Assembly: GCF_000196315.1 (NCBI RefSeq)
Contig: NC_014230.1
Location: 2,752,501-2,816,500, forward strand
From: Croceibacter atlanticus HTCC2559
GTDB taxonomy: Bacteria; Bacteroidota; Bacteroidia; Flavobacteriales; Flavobacteriaceae
Reading direction: 5' to 3'
Length of the DNA: 64,000 bases
The notes below the pieces were generated by a model. That model searched no databases and was not told the origin of the DNA. It was given only the letters and a program-made list of their open reading frames with translations. Below are positions 35,592-44,599 of the stretch, one piece after another. Position 1 is the first letter of the stretch. Each line of letters starts with the position of its first letter. The translations under genes were made by a program, and so were the position numbers.

Positions 35592-38078
35592 ATGAAACTA
35601 TATACCTCTTTTTTATTTTTATTGCTATACACGGTAGCTTCTTCTCAGATTATTGGTAAAGTTACAGATGCCAGGAGCGAGCCACTTCCTTTTGTAAATA
35701 TTTATATCGATAACTCCAGTACAGGCACAACTACCAATAAAGATGGTAATTATGAATTAAATATAGATGCTCTTGGTACATATACCATAAGTTTTCAATT
35801 TATAGGATATACTCCAGAAAAGAAAACTGTACAAGTTTCTAAACTGCCATATATTTTAAATGCTACATTACAGGAAGAAACTACAAGTTTAGATGAAGTT
35901 GTTTTAAACTCTGGTGAAAATCCTGCCTATAGGATTATTCGAGAAGCTATAGCAAACAGGAAAACAAACCTTGCTAAAACAAATGAATTTACTGCCGATT
36001 TTTATTCCAGAGGCTTATGGCGAATTGAAGATGCTCCAGAAAAAATACTTGGTCAGGAAATTGGTGATTTTAATGGTGGCTTAGACTCTACAAGACAAGG
36101 CGTTATTTACTTAAGTGAAACCATTAGTGAAATTAAATATAAAGCTCCAGATAATTTTAAGGAAAATATTGTGGCCTCTATTGTAAGTGGAGATGACAAT
36201 GGATTTAGTTTAAACACTGCTCAAGAAAGTAATATTTCTTTTTATAACAATACTATAAATCTTAACACACAAGTAATTTCACCAATTGCAGACTATGCTT
36301 TTAACTATTACGACTACAAGCTAGTTGGTGTATTTTATGACGATTTAGGACATTTAATTAATAAAATAGAAGTTATCCCAAAACGCCAAAATGATCCTGT
36401 ATTTTCTGGGTTAATTTATATTTCTGAAGATACTTATGAAATTTATGGTACAGCATTAAATATTACAGGAAAAGCAATTCAAATTCCTTTTATTGAAACC
36501 CTTGTGTTTACACAAAATTTTAAATATTCCACTATTGATTCACTTTGGTTAAGAACGTCTCAAGTAGTCGATTTTAGTTTTGCTTTTTTTGGGGTTAAAG
36601 GAAATGGAAGGTTTACCGCTGTTTATAGTAATTATGATTTTTCACCTCAATTTGATTCTAAAACATTTGGTAGTGAAATATTAACATATGAATCTGAAGC
36701 TAACAAAAAGGATTCGATTTTCTGGAAAGGTGTAAGACCAGTACCGCTTACAGATGAAGAACTAACAGATTACATTAAAAAAGACAGCATACAAGAAATA
36801 CGTGGTTCAAAAACCTATTTAGACTCTGTAGATCGAGCAGAAAACCGTTTTAAAGTTTCAGATGTACTTTTTGGCTATCACTATAAGAATTCGTTCAAAA
36901 AATATGATTTTGATATAAGTGCTCCAATAACAAATATACACTACAATACAGTGCAAGGTTGGAATGGCTCACTCACTGCTAGCTTTCAAAAAAATCAAGA
37001 GGAATTTAATCGAAAATATTGGCGTTTGTATACAACTGGTAATTATGGTACATCAGATGAGAAACTTAGGTTAAAAGCAGGATATCAACAAAAATTTAAT
37101 AATACATCGAGACCTATTCTTTCACTTGAAGCAGGAACAGAGACACAACAGATAAACTCCGAAGAGCCTATTAAACTTATAGTAAATGATGTTGCTAGTC
37201 TTTTCTTTGAACGCAATTATTTAAAAACATATGAAAGGCAATATGCACAAATTGGTTATTCTCAAGAATTAATTAATGGATTAAGATTTTATGGAGGCGC
37301 TAGTTATGAACGTAGAATACCTCTATTTAATACTACAGACCAAACATTTTACCCAAGAGAAGATGAGCAATTTACAAGTAACAATCCATTACAACCTTTA
37401 AATGAAGATTCCGCTCCATTTGTTGAACATAATATTGTAAAAGCAAGCCTTAATGCCCAACTAGTTTTTGGACAGAAATACTACAGCTATCCTGATGGCA
37501 AATACAATACTAGACCAGACAAATATCCCGTTTTGTTTCTTGGCTACGAAGGTGGTTATGGAGCTACTGTAAGTGATTATAATTTTCATCATCTTAAAGC
37601 CAGACTTGCACAAGCTTTTAATATTGGAAATAAAGGTAGATTTGGATATAACCTAAGAACAGGTACATTTTTAAATGGTGAAGCTATTAGTTATTTAGAT
37701 TTTAAACATTTTAATGGTAACCAAACAAGAATAGGTACCAGTAATACATATCTTAATAATTTTAACCTATTACCATATTATGCTTTAAGCACTAATGATA
37801 CATATTTTGAAGGTCACTTAGAGCACGATTTTAAAGGCTATATTTTAAATAAAATACCTTTAGTAAACACATTGGGCTTTAGCTTGGTACTAGGCGCGCA
37901 CACACTAAATACAACTCAAAATAAACCTTATACAGAATACTCTGTTGGGTTTGATAATGTTGGTTTCGGGAAATTTCGTTTTTTTCGGGTAGATTACGTT
38001 ACTAGCAATATAAATGGTAATAAAGAAAGTGCCTTTATCTTTGGACTTAAAGTTTTAAATTTATTGGGAATAGACTAG
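35592..38078 (+). CDS. DUF5686 outer membrane protein with carboxypeptidase-like N-domain
   Basis: An 828-aa exported protein: signal peptide 1-18 (ending VASS), then a carboxypeptidase-regulatory-like/CarbopepD beta-sandwich (about 19-105, IIGKVTDARSEPLPFVNIYI and GTYTISFQFIGYTPEKKTVQ). The remainder is a long region rich in aromatic beta strands typical of DUF5686 and ending with FGLKVLNLLGID, so an outer membrane barrel is likely. It resembles TonB-dependent receptors in layout but has no plug domain or TonB box that I can see. Substrate unknown. The O-methyltransferase gene follows 7 bp later. Confidence 0.85.
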   Translation: MKLYTSFLFLLLYTVASSQIIGKVTDARSEPLPFVNIYIDNSSTGTTTNKDGNYELNIDALGTYTISFQFIGYTPEKKTVQVSKLPYILNATLQEETTSLDEVVLNSGENPAYRIIREAIANRKTNLAKTNEFTADFYSRGLWRIEDAPEKILGQEIGDFNGGLDSTRQGVIYLSETISEIKYKAPDNFKENIVASIVSGDDNGFSLNTAQESNISFYNNTINLNTQVISPIADYAFNYYDYKLVGVFYDDLGHLINKIEVIPKRQNDPVFSGLIYISEDTYEIYGTALNITGKAIQIPFIETLVFTQNFKYSTIDSLWLRTSQVVDFSFAFFGVKGNGRFTAVYSNYDFSPQFDSKTFGSEILTYESEANKKDSIFWKGVRPVPLTDEELTDYIKKDSIQEIRGSKTYLDSVDRAENRFKVSDVLFGYHYKNSFKKYDFDISAPITNIHYNTVQGWNGSLTASFQKNQEEFNRKYWRLYTTGNYGTSDEKLRLKAGYQQKFNNTSRPILSLEAGTETQQINSEEPIKLIVNDVASLFFERNYLKTYERQYAQIGYSQELINGLRFYGGASYERRIPLFNTTDQTFYPREDEQFTSNNPLQPLNEDSAPFVEHNIVKASLNAQLVFGQKYYSYPDGKYNTRPDKYPVLFLGYEGGYGATVSDYNFHHLKARLAQAFNIGNKGRFGYNLRTGTFLNGEAISYLDFKHFNGNQTRIGTSNTYLNNFNLLPYYALSTNDTYFEGHLEHDFKGYILNKIPLVNTLGFSLVLGAHTLNTTQNKPYTEYSVGFDNVGFGKFRFFRVDYVTSNINGNKESAFIFGLKVLNLLGID

Positions 38079-38085
38079 CGTTTTT

Positions 38086-38856
38086 ATGATACACCAATCT
38101 AAATCTTACTTAAAGTTTCTAAGAACATCTAGAAATCAGCACGGCGTTCATTCACCATTTGTGTATCAATTAGTAACACAATGCTTTTATAAACGCCAAC
38201 AGCATACAGCTTATGAAATTATAAAGTCTTACAAAAAGCGTATTCGAAAGAATAAGGCAACTATAAGCGTTTCAGATTTAGGTTCAGGATCTCGCATATT
38301 TAAATCTTCAGAGCGTAAGGTTTCTAAAATAGGAAAGTTTGCAGGTACAAAATTAAAACGCGCCAAACTTTTAAACAGGATAGTTAGATATCTCAATATT
38401 TTAAAAGCATTGGAGTTAGGCACATCAGTTGGCTTAGGTTCTGTTGCTATTGCAGCAGGAAATGAAAATACATCTGTATTAACTATTGAAGGTTGCCCAG
38501 AAACTGCCAAACTAGCGAAAGACAATTTTAACAGCTTTAACTTTGAGAACATAGAGTTAATAAATGGTGAGTTTGATAACGTGTTACCAAAACTACAATC
38601 CACATTCGATTTAGTTTTTATTGACGGCAACCATACCAAAAATGCTACACTACGTTATTTTGAAGCACTTTTACCGCTAAGCCACAACGACACTGTATTT
38701 ATTTTTGATGATATTTATCTTAATAAAGATATGACAAAGGCTTGGGAGCTTATCAAAAATCATGAAAGCGTTACAGTAACTATAGATACGTTTAAGTGGG
38801 GATTTGTATTTTTAAGAAAAGAGCAAGCTAAGGAGCATTTTGTAATAAGGGTGTAA
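38086..38856 (+). CDS. class I SAM-dependent O-methyltransferase
   Basis: A 256-aa methyltransferase. The SAM-binding motif I is ALELGTSVGLGSVAIAAG near 107, with acidic loop LTIEGCPETAKLA near 130 and the active-site region DLVFIDGNHTKNATLRYFEA. The last matches metal-dependent O-methyltransferases. The N-terminal third (SRNQHGVHSPFVYQLVTQCF) is a family-specific cap. Its substrate is unknown. It follows the outer membrane protein gene by 7 bp, so it may be co-transcribed. It abuts the convergent glycosyltransferase gene with no spacing. Confidence 0.88.
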   Translation: MIHQSKSYLKFLRTSRNQHGVHSPFVYQLVTQCFYKRQQHTAYEIIKSYKKRIRKNKATISVSDLGSGSRIFKSSERKVSKIGKFAGTKLKRAKLLNRIVRYLNILKALELGTSVGLGSVAIAAGNENTSVLTIEGCPETAKLAKDNFNSFNFENIELINGEFDNVLPKLQSTFDLVFIDGNHTKNATLRYFEALLPLSHNDTVFIFDDIYLNKDMTKAWELIKNHESVTVTIDTFKWGFVFLRKEQAKEHFVIRV

Positions 38857-39573
38857 CTATCTAGCCCAAATATTATACTTCAAAATGCACCACAATGCTC
38901 TTATACCATCCTTCCAATTTATCTTTTTACCTTCTTCATAAGTTCTTCCGTAATAGGAAATTCCAACCTCATAAATTCTAACCTTAGGAATTCTAGAGAT
39001 TTTAGCGGTAACCTCAGGCTCAAATCCAAATCGTCTTTCTTTCAGTGTTAAAGATTTGAGCATATCTGCTCTAAAGAGTTTATAGCAAGTTTCCATATCT
39101 GTTAAATTAAGATTGGTAAACATATTGCTTAAAAATGTAAGAAATTTATTACCTATTGTATGCCAAAAAAACAAGATTCTATGCGGATTACCACCCATAA
39201 ATCTAGAACCGTATACAACATCTGCATTACCATTTAATATAGGCTTAAGTAATTTATTATACTCTTCTGGATCGTACTCTAAATCTGCATCTTGTATAAT
39301 GATAAAATCACCATTAGCCATTTCAATTCCTTTATGAAGCGCTGCACCTTTCCCCATATTTTTAGGTTGGCTGAAGAATTGAAATTTTGTCTGCGGGTTG
39401 TTCTCTATAAATTCTTGTATCTTAATAGAAGTATCATCTGTAGAAAAATCATTCACTATTACAATTTCTCTATCTAAGCCTTCCGGAAGAGATACATTAA
39501 CAAGAACTTTTAAAATTATATCTATGGTGGCAGATTCGTTGTAAGCTGGTACAACTATAGAGAGTGTATTCAA
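38857..39573 (-). CDS. family 2 glycosyltransferase (dolichol-phosphate-mannose synthase-like)
   Basis: A 238-aa GT2 protein. It has the N-terminal [20 protein letters not shown], the metal-binding DXD-type [14 protein letters not shown] near 94, and [20 protein letters not shown], a region typical of DPM1/UDP-glucose:polyprenol-type enzymes. There is no C-terminal membrane segment. It probably moves a sugar from a nucleotide donor to a polyprenyl phosphate. It is not in a polysaccharide cluster here. Its end touches the O-methyltransferase's stop. Confidence 0.92.
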   Translation of the reverse strand: MNTLSIVVPAYNESATIDIILKVLVNVSLPEGLDREIVIVNDFSTDDTSIKIQEFIENNPQTKFQFFSQPKNMGKGAALHKGIEMANGDFIIIQDADLEYDPEEYNKLLKPILNGNADVVYGSRFMGGNPHRILFFWHTIGNKFLTFLSNMFTNLNLTDMETCYKLFRADMLKSLTLKERRFGFEPEVTAKISRIPKVRIYEVGISYYGRTYEEGKKINWKDGIRALWCILKYNIWAR

Positions 39574-39698
39574 AATTGGCTAAGTTTTACAATTGCTAAA
39601 GTAAGTGTTTTTTTAGTAATAGTTAAACACCTCATTTAAAGATAAGTGTAACATATTTAAATTAGGCACGTCTATTAATTACTACCAAAACCCAACCT

Positions 39699-41213
39699 AT
39701 GAAATCTTCATCTTTCCTTTTAGCATTAATGACACTTTTTATATTTAGCTGTAAAGACAAGCCTAAAACTACTTCTAAGAATGAAAATGCTACTGCTGTT
39801 CAAAAATCTATGAATACTAATGCTTCTCGATTTCTGAAGGATGAATCTGTTACTGCTATATCAATAGGCATTTTTAAAGATGGTAATAAATATACTTCTC
39901 ATTATGGTGAGCTAGATCCAAATACTGGCAATACTCCAAACGACTCAACACTTTATGAAATAGCTTCTGTTACTAAAACAATGACTGGTGCTTTAGTAGC
40001 TCAAGCAGTTTTAGAGGGTAAACTTTCTTTAGATGATGATATAAGAACGTTTTTAGATGAAGATTATCCAAACCTAGAGTACAACGGCACTCCTATTAGA
40101 ATAAGAGATTTATTATCTCATACCTCAAGATTACCTGGCAACAATAAAGGCATTGCTGAAATTATGCAGACAATTAATGATAGTACTGCTTTTAAGTTTA
40201 ATGCTATTGAAATGGGGTATTCCCAAGACGATTTCTTCAATTATCTACACGAGATAAAATTAGATACGTTGCCTGGTCATATTTACAGTTACTCTAATCT
40301 TGGCGCTAATCTTACAGGTCATATTTTAGAGCAAGTAAATCATAAGTCTTATGATAATTTGTTGAAAGATGTTTTATTTGATAATCTTAATATGAATAAC
40401 AGTAAGCTTAAGTTAACTAAGCTAGACTCTTTAAATTTAGCTCAAGGTTATAATGATAAACGTACAAAAATGCCATTTTTACCATTAGGTAAAAATCTTT
40501 GGGGTGCAGAAGGTGGCGTTAAATCTACTGTGCCAGATATTTTAAATTATATCGAGTTTCAATTAGATAGTACAAACGTATTAGCTCAAAAAAGTCACGA
40601 AAAAGTTTACACCTTTAGTGACGCTGAGTATATGGCCTATTTCTGGCCTGTAGAAAATCATCCTATCCACGGTATTTATTATGAACATCATGGTGGCGCT
40701 TTTGGCTTTAACACTTTTGTTTATGTATATCCTAAATATAATATGGGTGTTGTAGTTACAACCAATACTAGTGGCGCAAAGGCATCTAATGTGTTAGATA
40801 ATGTTGTTTTAGGTTTGGTAGATGATCTTAAGCCTTTTGGAAAAAAATCTATCACTTATGCTATAGAAGATAGCATTAATACTAATGTAAACGATGGTGT
40901 GACTTATTATAAAGAATTAAAAGAAAACAAACCTGAAGTTTATGACTTTTCAGATGAAAATTCATTAAATAGTTTAGGATATAGAGTGCTTAGAAGTGGA
41001 GATACTCAAGGTGCCATTAAAATATTCACCCTTAATACTGAAGAGTTTCCTGAGTCATCTAATCCTTTTGATAGTTTAGGTGAAGCATATTTAGAAGAAG
41101 GAAATTATCAAATGGCATTAAAAAATTATAAAAAAGCATTGTCTCTAGATCCTAACGCAACAAATGCTAAAGAAATGATTACAAAAATTGAAGCCTTAGT
41201 AAATGCTTCTTAA
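39699..41213 (+). CDS. lipoprotein serine hydrolase (beta-lactamase fold) with TPR tail
   Basis: A 504-aa protein. A lipobox (LFIFSC, Cys18) marks it as a lipoprotein. The serine-beta-lactamase/PBP-like domain has the SxxK motif EIASVTKTMTG near 91-101, the tyrosine motif IYSYSNLGAN near 196 and HHGGAFGF near 325, which stands in for KTG. A TPR-like repeat pair near the C-terminus (FDSLGEAYLEEGNYQMALKN, then YKKALSLDPN) ends the protein. Members cleave peptides or esters; few are true lactamases. It converges on manA with a 4-bp TTAA overlap. Confidence 0.9.
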   Translation: MKSSSFLLALMTLFIFSCKDKPKTTSKNENATAVQKSMNTNASRFLKDESVTAISIGIFKDGNKYTSHYGELDPNTGNTPNDSTLYEIASVTKTMTGALVAQAVLEGKLSLDDDIRTFLDEDYPNLEYNGTPIRIRDLLSHTSRLPGNNKGIAEIMQTINDSTAFKFNAIEMGYSQDDFFNYLHEIKLDTLPGHIYSYSNLGANLTGHILEQVNHKSYDNLLKDVLFDNLNMNNSKLKLTKLDSLNLAQGYNDKRTKMPFLPLGKNLWGAEGGVKSTVPDILNYIEFQLDSTNVLAQKSHEKVYTFSDAEYMAYFWPVENHPIHGIYYEHHGGAFGFNTFVYVYPKYNMGVVVTTNTSGAKASNVLDNVVLGLVDDLKPFGKKSITYAIEDSINTNVNDGVTYYKELKENKPEVYDFSDENSLNSLGYRVLRSGDTQGAIKIFTLNTEEFPESSNPFDSLGEAYLEEGNYQMALKNYKKALSLDPNATNAKEMITKIEALVNAS

Positions 41214-42187
41214 AGGTTAACCTCTAATAGCTTTCCTTTTCCGTCTATCTCTATATCTGTAATGCAAGCAGGAATTAATAAGGTCTCACCAAATTTTATA
41301 GAATAGTTATATTCTTTGTAAGTAACTATAAAAGAACCTTCAACACTCATAAGTATTACAAAGGAGTCTAAATTAGAGAAATCTCTCTTTAGATTTCCAT
41401 TCATTGCCAAGATGTTGGTTTTAAAGTATGGCGTATGTATTAATTTAGAAGATGCATTTTCTTTAATTGAATAGCTCGTTTTATAAGAATCTTTTACATC
41501 AAAATCAATAGCATCCAAAGCTTGCTCGGTATGTAATTCTCTTAGCTCTCCAGTTTTAGCATCTACTCTATCGTAGTCATAAATTCTATAGGTAACATCA
41601 GATGTCTGTTGAATTTCAGCTAACAATACACCTGCACCTATTGCGTGAACACGACCAGTAGGAATATTAAATACATCGCCTCTAGTGACAGACTCTTTAT
41701 TTAAGATTTTAGTTATGCTAGATGATTTTAGAGCGTCTTGATACTCTTCTTTTGTTACTACTTTACTAAAACCCACTATTATTTCAGCATCATCCTCGGC
41801 ATCCATAATGTACCACATCTCATTTTTCCCAGAAGAATCATGACGGTTTTCAGCAAGCTCATTATTAGGGTGCACCTGTATAGACAATGGTTTTTTTGCG
41901 TCTATATATTTTAAAAGTAAAGGGAAGTTTGTTCCAAATGTTTTATATACATGAGTTCCCAAAAACTCTGTAGTAAAGGTTTCAGCAAGTTCTTGAAGGC
42001 TCATTCCTTTTAGGCTTCCATCTTTTACTAAAGTTTGATTATTCTTAACATCAGAAATCTCCCAGGATTCGCCAATATTAGATTCCTCAAAATTTTTATT
42101 TAATGTAGTTCTTAATTTTTCACCACCCCAAATTCTATATTTATAAAGTGGTTTAAATTTAAGTGGATAAAGTGTTGAAGAATCCAT
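41210..42187 (-). CDS. manA: mannose-6-phosphate isomerase, class I short form
   Basis: A 325-aa cupin enzyme that interconverts mannose-6-phosphate and fructose-6-phosphate, feeding GDP-mannose for glycans. The zinc site is seen in SIQVHPNNELAENR near 99 and GKNEMWYIMDAE near 117, with a later His in IPTGRVHAIGAG near 180. The N-terminus LYPLKFKPLYKYRIWGGEKL is family-typical. Its length matches the short bacterial type (YvyI/ManA). A -7 box lies about 35 bp upstream. Confidence 0.95.
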   Translation of the reverse strand: MDSSTLYPLKFKPLYKYRIWGGEKLRTTLNKNFEESNIGESWEISDVKNNQTLVKDGSLKGMSLQELAETFTTEFLGTHVYKTFGTNFPLLLKYIDAKKPLSIQVHPNNELAENRHDSSGKNEMWYIMDAEDDAEIIVGFSKVVTKEEYQDALKSSSITKILNKESVTRGDVFNIPTGRVHAIGAGVLLAEIQQTSDVTYRIYDYDRVDAKTGELRELHTEQALDAIDFDVKDSYKTSYSIKENASSKLIHTPYFKTNILAMNGNLKRDFSNLDSFVILMSVEGSFIVTYKEYNYSIKFGETLLIPACITDIEIDGKGKLLEVNL

Positions 42188-42221
42188 AGTAGCTAAAATA
42201 GTTTTGCATTATGCAGAAGTA

Positions 42222-42229
42222 CAAATATA
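42222..42229 (-). promoter_or_regulatory. -7 element for manA
   Basis: Minus strand TATATTTG, exact TAnnTTTG, 35 bp before the manA ATG. No TTG at the ideal spacing. Confidence 0.45.
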
Positions 42230-42315
42230 CAGTATGATTATTGAAAGCTGTAAATTTACTTACATCCTATTGTAACAAATATTATAGGCTAGCGTCCTAT
42301 TAAAAAAACTAAAGC

Positions 42316-43002
42316 ATGTCCAACGTCATAGAGATTAGGAATATTATTAGAGATTTTCAATTAGGTCAAGAAACTGTTCACGTTTTAAAAGGCATAGACC
42401 TAGACATAAAGAAAGGTGAATATGTAGCGTTTATGGGACCATCTGGTTCTGGAAAATCTACACTTATGAATCTTTTAGGCTGTTTAGACACTCCTACAGA
42501 TGGTTCTTATACACTTAACGGAAAAGATGTAAGCCAAATGACAGATGATGAGCTTGCAGATATAAGAAATAGAGAAATTGGCTTTGTATTTCAAACCTTT
42601 AATCTCTTACCAAGAACCACTGCTTTAGACAATGTGGCATTGCCAATGGTTTATGCAGGCGCCACAAAATCTGAACGAAATGAACGCGCTAGTGAGGTTC
42701 TTACAGATGTAGGTTTAGCAGACCGTATGGATCATAAGCCTAACCAACTTTCTGGAGGGCAACGTCAACGTGTTGCTGTTGGTAGAGCGTTAGTTAACAA
42801 ACCCTCTATTATACTTGCAGATGAGCCTACAGGAAACTTAGATTCTAAAACTTCTGTAGAAATCATGGCACTCTTTGATGATATACATAAAGCTGGAAAC
42901 ACAGTAATCTTAGTAACTCACGAAGAAGATATTGCAGAACATGCGCATCGTGTTATAAGACTTCGTGACGGTATTATTGAAAGTGACACAAGAAATAGGT
43001 AA
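42316..43002 (+). CDS. MacB/LolD-type ABC transporter ATPase, orphan
   Basis: A 228-aa ATPase with Walker [10 protein letters not shown] near 41, Q-loop [18 protein letters not shown] near 91, signature [16 protein letters not shown] near 142 and Walker [13 protein letters not shown]. The N-terminus [20 protein letters not shown] and the closing [19 protein letters not shown] match the MacB/LolD/FtsE group, which work in lipoprotein release, antimicrobial export or cell division. No FtsX-like permease is adjacent, so its partner is elsewhere. A 59-aa membrane protein follows. Confidence 0.92.
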   Translation: MSNVIEIRNIIRDFQLGQETVHVLKGIDLDIKKGEYVAFMGPSGSGKSTLMNLLGCLDTPTDGSYTLNGKDVSQMTDDELADIRNREIGFVFQTFNLLPRTTALDNVALPMVYAGATKSERNERASEVLTDVGLADRMDHKPNQLSGGQRQRVAVGRALVNKPSIILADEPTGNLDSKTSVEIMALFDDIHKAGNTVILVTHEEDIAEHAHRVIRLRDGIIESDTRNR

Positions 43003-43052
43003 TTTAAACCACATCATTTTAATTTATAGTTCTTAGGTTGTACTTTTAATCT

Positions 43053-43232
43053 ATGTTAGATTTTTTTGAAAACTTATCGCCACTTACCCAACTCATCTTA
43101 GTATTTGTTGGTCTTGCATTTTTATTCCTAATCATATTAGCCAATAATAGAAAGAATAAAAACAAACTAAGCCAAACTAAAAACAGAACCTTTAGAGAGC
43201 GATACAAAGAAAGAAGAAACAAAAATCTTTAG
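43053..43232 (+). CDS. 59-aa single-helix membrane protein
   Basis: A small ORF with ATG at 43053 and TAG at 43230-43232, encoding one strong membrane helix (about residues 12-30, TQLILVFVGLAFLFLIILA) followed by a very basic tail (NNRKNKNKLSQTKNRTFRER). The inside-positive tail fits a small inner membrane protein with its C-terminus in the cytoplasm. It lies 50 bp after the ABC ATPase gene on the same strand, filling an otherwise empty gap. No family recognised; the coherent topology argues it is real. Confidence 0.6.
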   Translation: MLDFFENLSPLTQLILVFVGLAFLFLIILANNRKNKNKLSQTKNRTFRERYKERRNKNL

Positions 43233-43302
43233 AGATTTATACTAGGCTTAACAATTGGTTTTAGTCGCATTTACGTTCTTTGTAAAAACTCTATACCATA
43301 TC

Positions 43303-44058
43303 ATGCGCACTTCTCTACTCCTTTGTGTATTAGCTCTTATTTTAACTTCATGTAATAACGAACCAAATTATACCGCTCAAGAAATAATTGATAAAACTAT
43401 AAAAGTTTCTGGAGGTGAGCTTTATAAGAGTGCACAGATTACATTTAATTTTAGGGACAATGTGTATAAAAGCACAAGACAATGCAACAAATTCATGCTA
43501 GAGCGTTTTGCTACAGACTCTACAGGGCAAATCACACATGATATGCTAGATAATGATGGTTTAATGCGTTTAAGAGATGGTAAACCAGATAAAGTTCACG
43601 ATACTCTTATAGCAAAAATTAGTGACGGTATTAACTCAGTTCATTACTTCGCACACTTACCATATGGCTTAAATGATGCTTCTGTAAATAAAGAGTTGGT
43701 AGAAGAAACTAGTTTAAAAGATACAGAGTATTACAAAATTAAAGTTTGGTTTAATCAAGATGGTGGCGGTACAGACTACCAAGACGTTTATATGTATTGG
43801 ATAAATAAAAAACGTTTTACTATAGACTATTTAGCGTATACCTATGAGGTTAATGGTGGTGGTATTAGATTTAGAGAAGCATATAATGCAAGGACTGTTA
43901 ATGGTCTTAGATTTGTAGACTACAAAAATTACAAACCAAAAACTAAAGACTACTCTATTACTACTATAGATTCTTTATTTAAAAACAACCAATTACAACT
44001 TCTTTCTAAAATAGAGACTGAAGATGTTTCAGTTGAGCTGTTAGACAAAGATTGTTAA
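43303..44058 (+). CDS. DUF6503-like lipoprotein
   Basis: A 251-aa protein from the ATG at 43303; the longer frame adds 16 residues before the clear lipoprotein signal MRTSLLLCVLALILTSC (Cys17). The mature part begins NNEPNYTAQEIIDKTIKVSG and is beta-rich with features of the DUF6503/LolA-like lipoprotein-carrier fold, such as TFNFRDNVYKSTR and DYQDVYMYWINKKRFTIDYL. Function unknown; a lipid- or hydrophobe-binding role is only a guess from the fold. It is followed 2 bp later by the convergent ytxJ gene. Confidence 0.8.
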   Translation: MRTSLLLCVLALILTSCNNEPNYTAQEIIDKTIKVSGGELYKSAQITFNFRDNVYKSTRQCNKFMLERFATDSTGQITHDMLDNDGLMRLRDGKPDKVHDTLIAKISDGINSVHYFAHLPYGLNDASVNKELVEETSLKDTEYYKIKVWFNQDGGGTDYQDVYMYWINKKRFTIDYLAYTYEVNGGGIRFREAYNARTVNGLRFVDYKNYKPKTKDYSITTIDSLFKNNQLQLLSKIETEDVSVELLDKDC

Positions 44059-44060
44059 AT

Positions 44061-44444
44061 TTATTTTAGTTGATCTACAGAAATACTTTGGTGAGAAGCG
44101 TGATTCTTAGTTTGTCCGTTTTCAAGTACAATAAATTGTGGCGACTCGTGAAACACCTGAAATTTAGCAGCAATTTCATTAGAGATAGATCTGTAGTTTA
44201 ACAGGTCTAACATATAGATGCTTGCTTTCTCATCATCTAAATCATACTCACGCTCAAATCCTCTAAGAACCATTTTACTAATACCACAACGTGTAGAATG
44301 CTTAAAAATGCCTACAGGTTTCGATTTAGATTCCTCTAGTATTTTATCCAATTGAGAAACATCAGAAAGTAGTTTCCAAGGCACTTCCTTAATTTCTTCT
44401 TTTGCAATGTCTCTTGAGCTTTTAAATTTATCGAAGAATCCCAT
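44061..44444 (-). CDS. ytxJ: YtxJ-type bacillithiol-system monothiol redox protein
   Basis: A 127-aa protein from the ATG at 44442-44444; the longer frame adds 15 residues before the natural MGFFDKFKS start. It has a thioredoxin fold with the YtxJ signature GIFKHSTRCGISKMVLRGFE near 45-64, with a single active Cys53, and the cis-Pro loop HESPQFIVLENG near 99. YtxJ proteins are proposed to debacillithiolate proteins or sense that thiol. This implies the organism makes bacillithiol or a similar thiol, as many Bacteroidota do. It is a single-gene unit divergent from pruA. Confidence 0.9.
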   Translation of the reverse strand: MGFFDKFKSSRDIAKEEIKEVPWKLLSDVSQLDKILEESKSKPVGIFKHSTRCGISKMVLRGFEREYDLDDEKASIYMLDLLNYRSISNEIAAKFQVFHESPQFIVLENGQTKNHASHQSISVDQLK

Positions 44445-44552
44445 AGTCGTATTTTTATGTAAAATTAATAAATGATTTCCTGCTCTCAACTTTTAGACCT
44501 GTAAATTCTTGTTAAACACTAGTGTTTCTATAGTAAAACAAGTTCAAATCCT

Positions 44553-44560
44553 TACATTTG
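44553..44560 (+). promoter_or_regulatory. -7 element for pruA
   Basis: TACATTTG, exact TAnnTTTG, 39 bp before the pruA ATG. No TTG at the ideal spacing. Confidence 0.45.
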
Positions 44561-44599
44561 TAAGAGATAAAGAATAACCAATAAAATAGATATATTATT

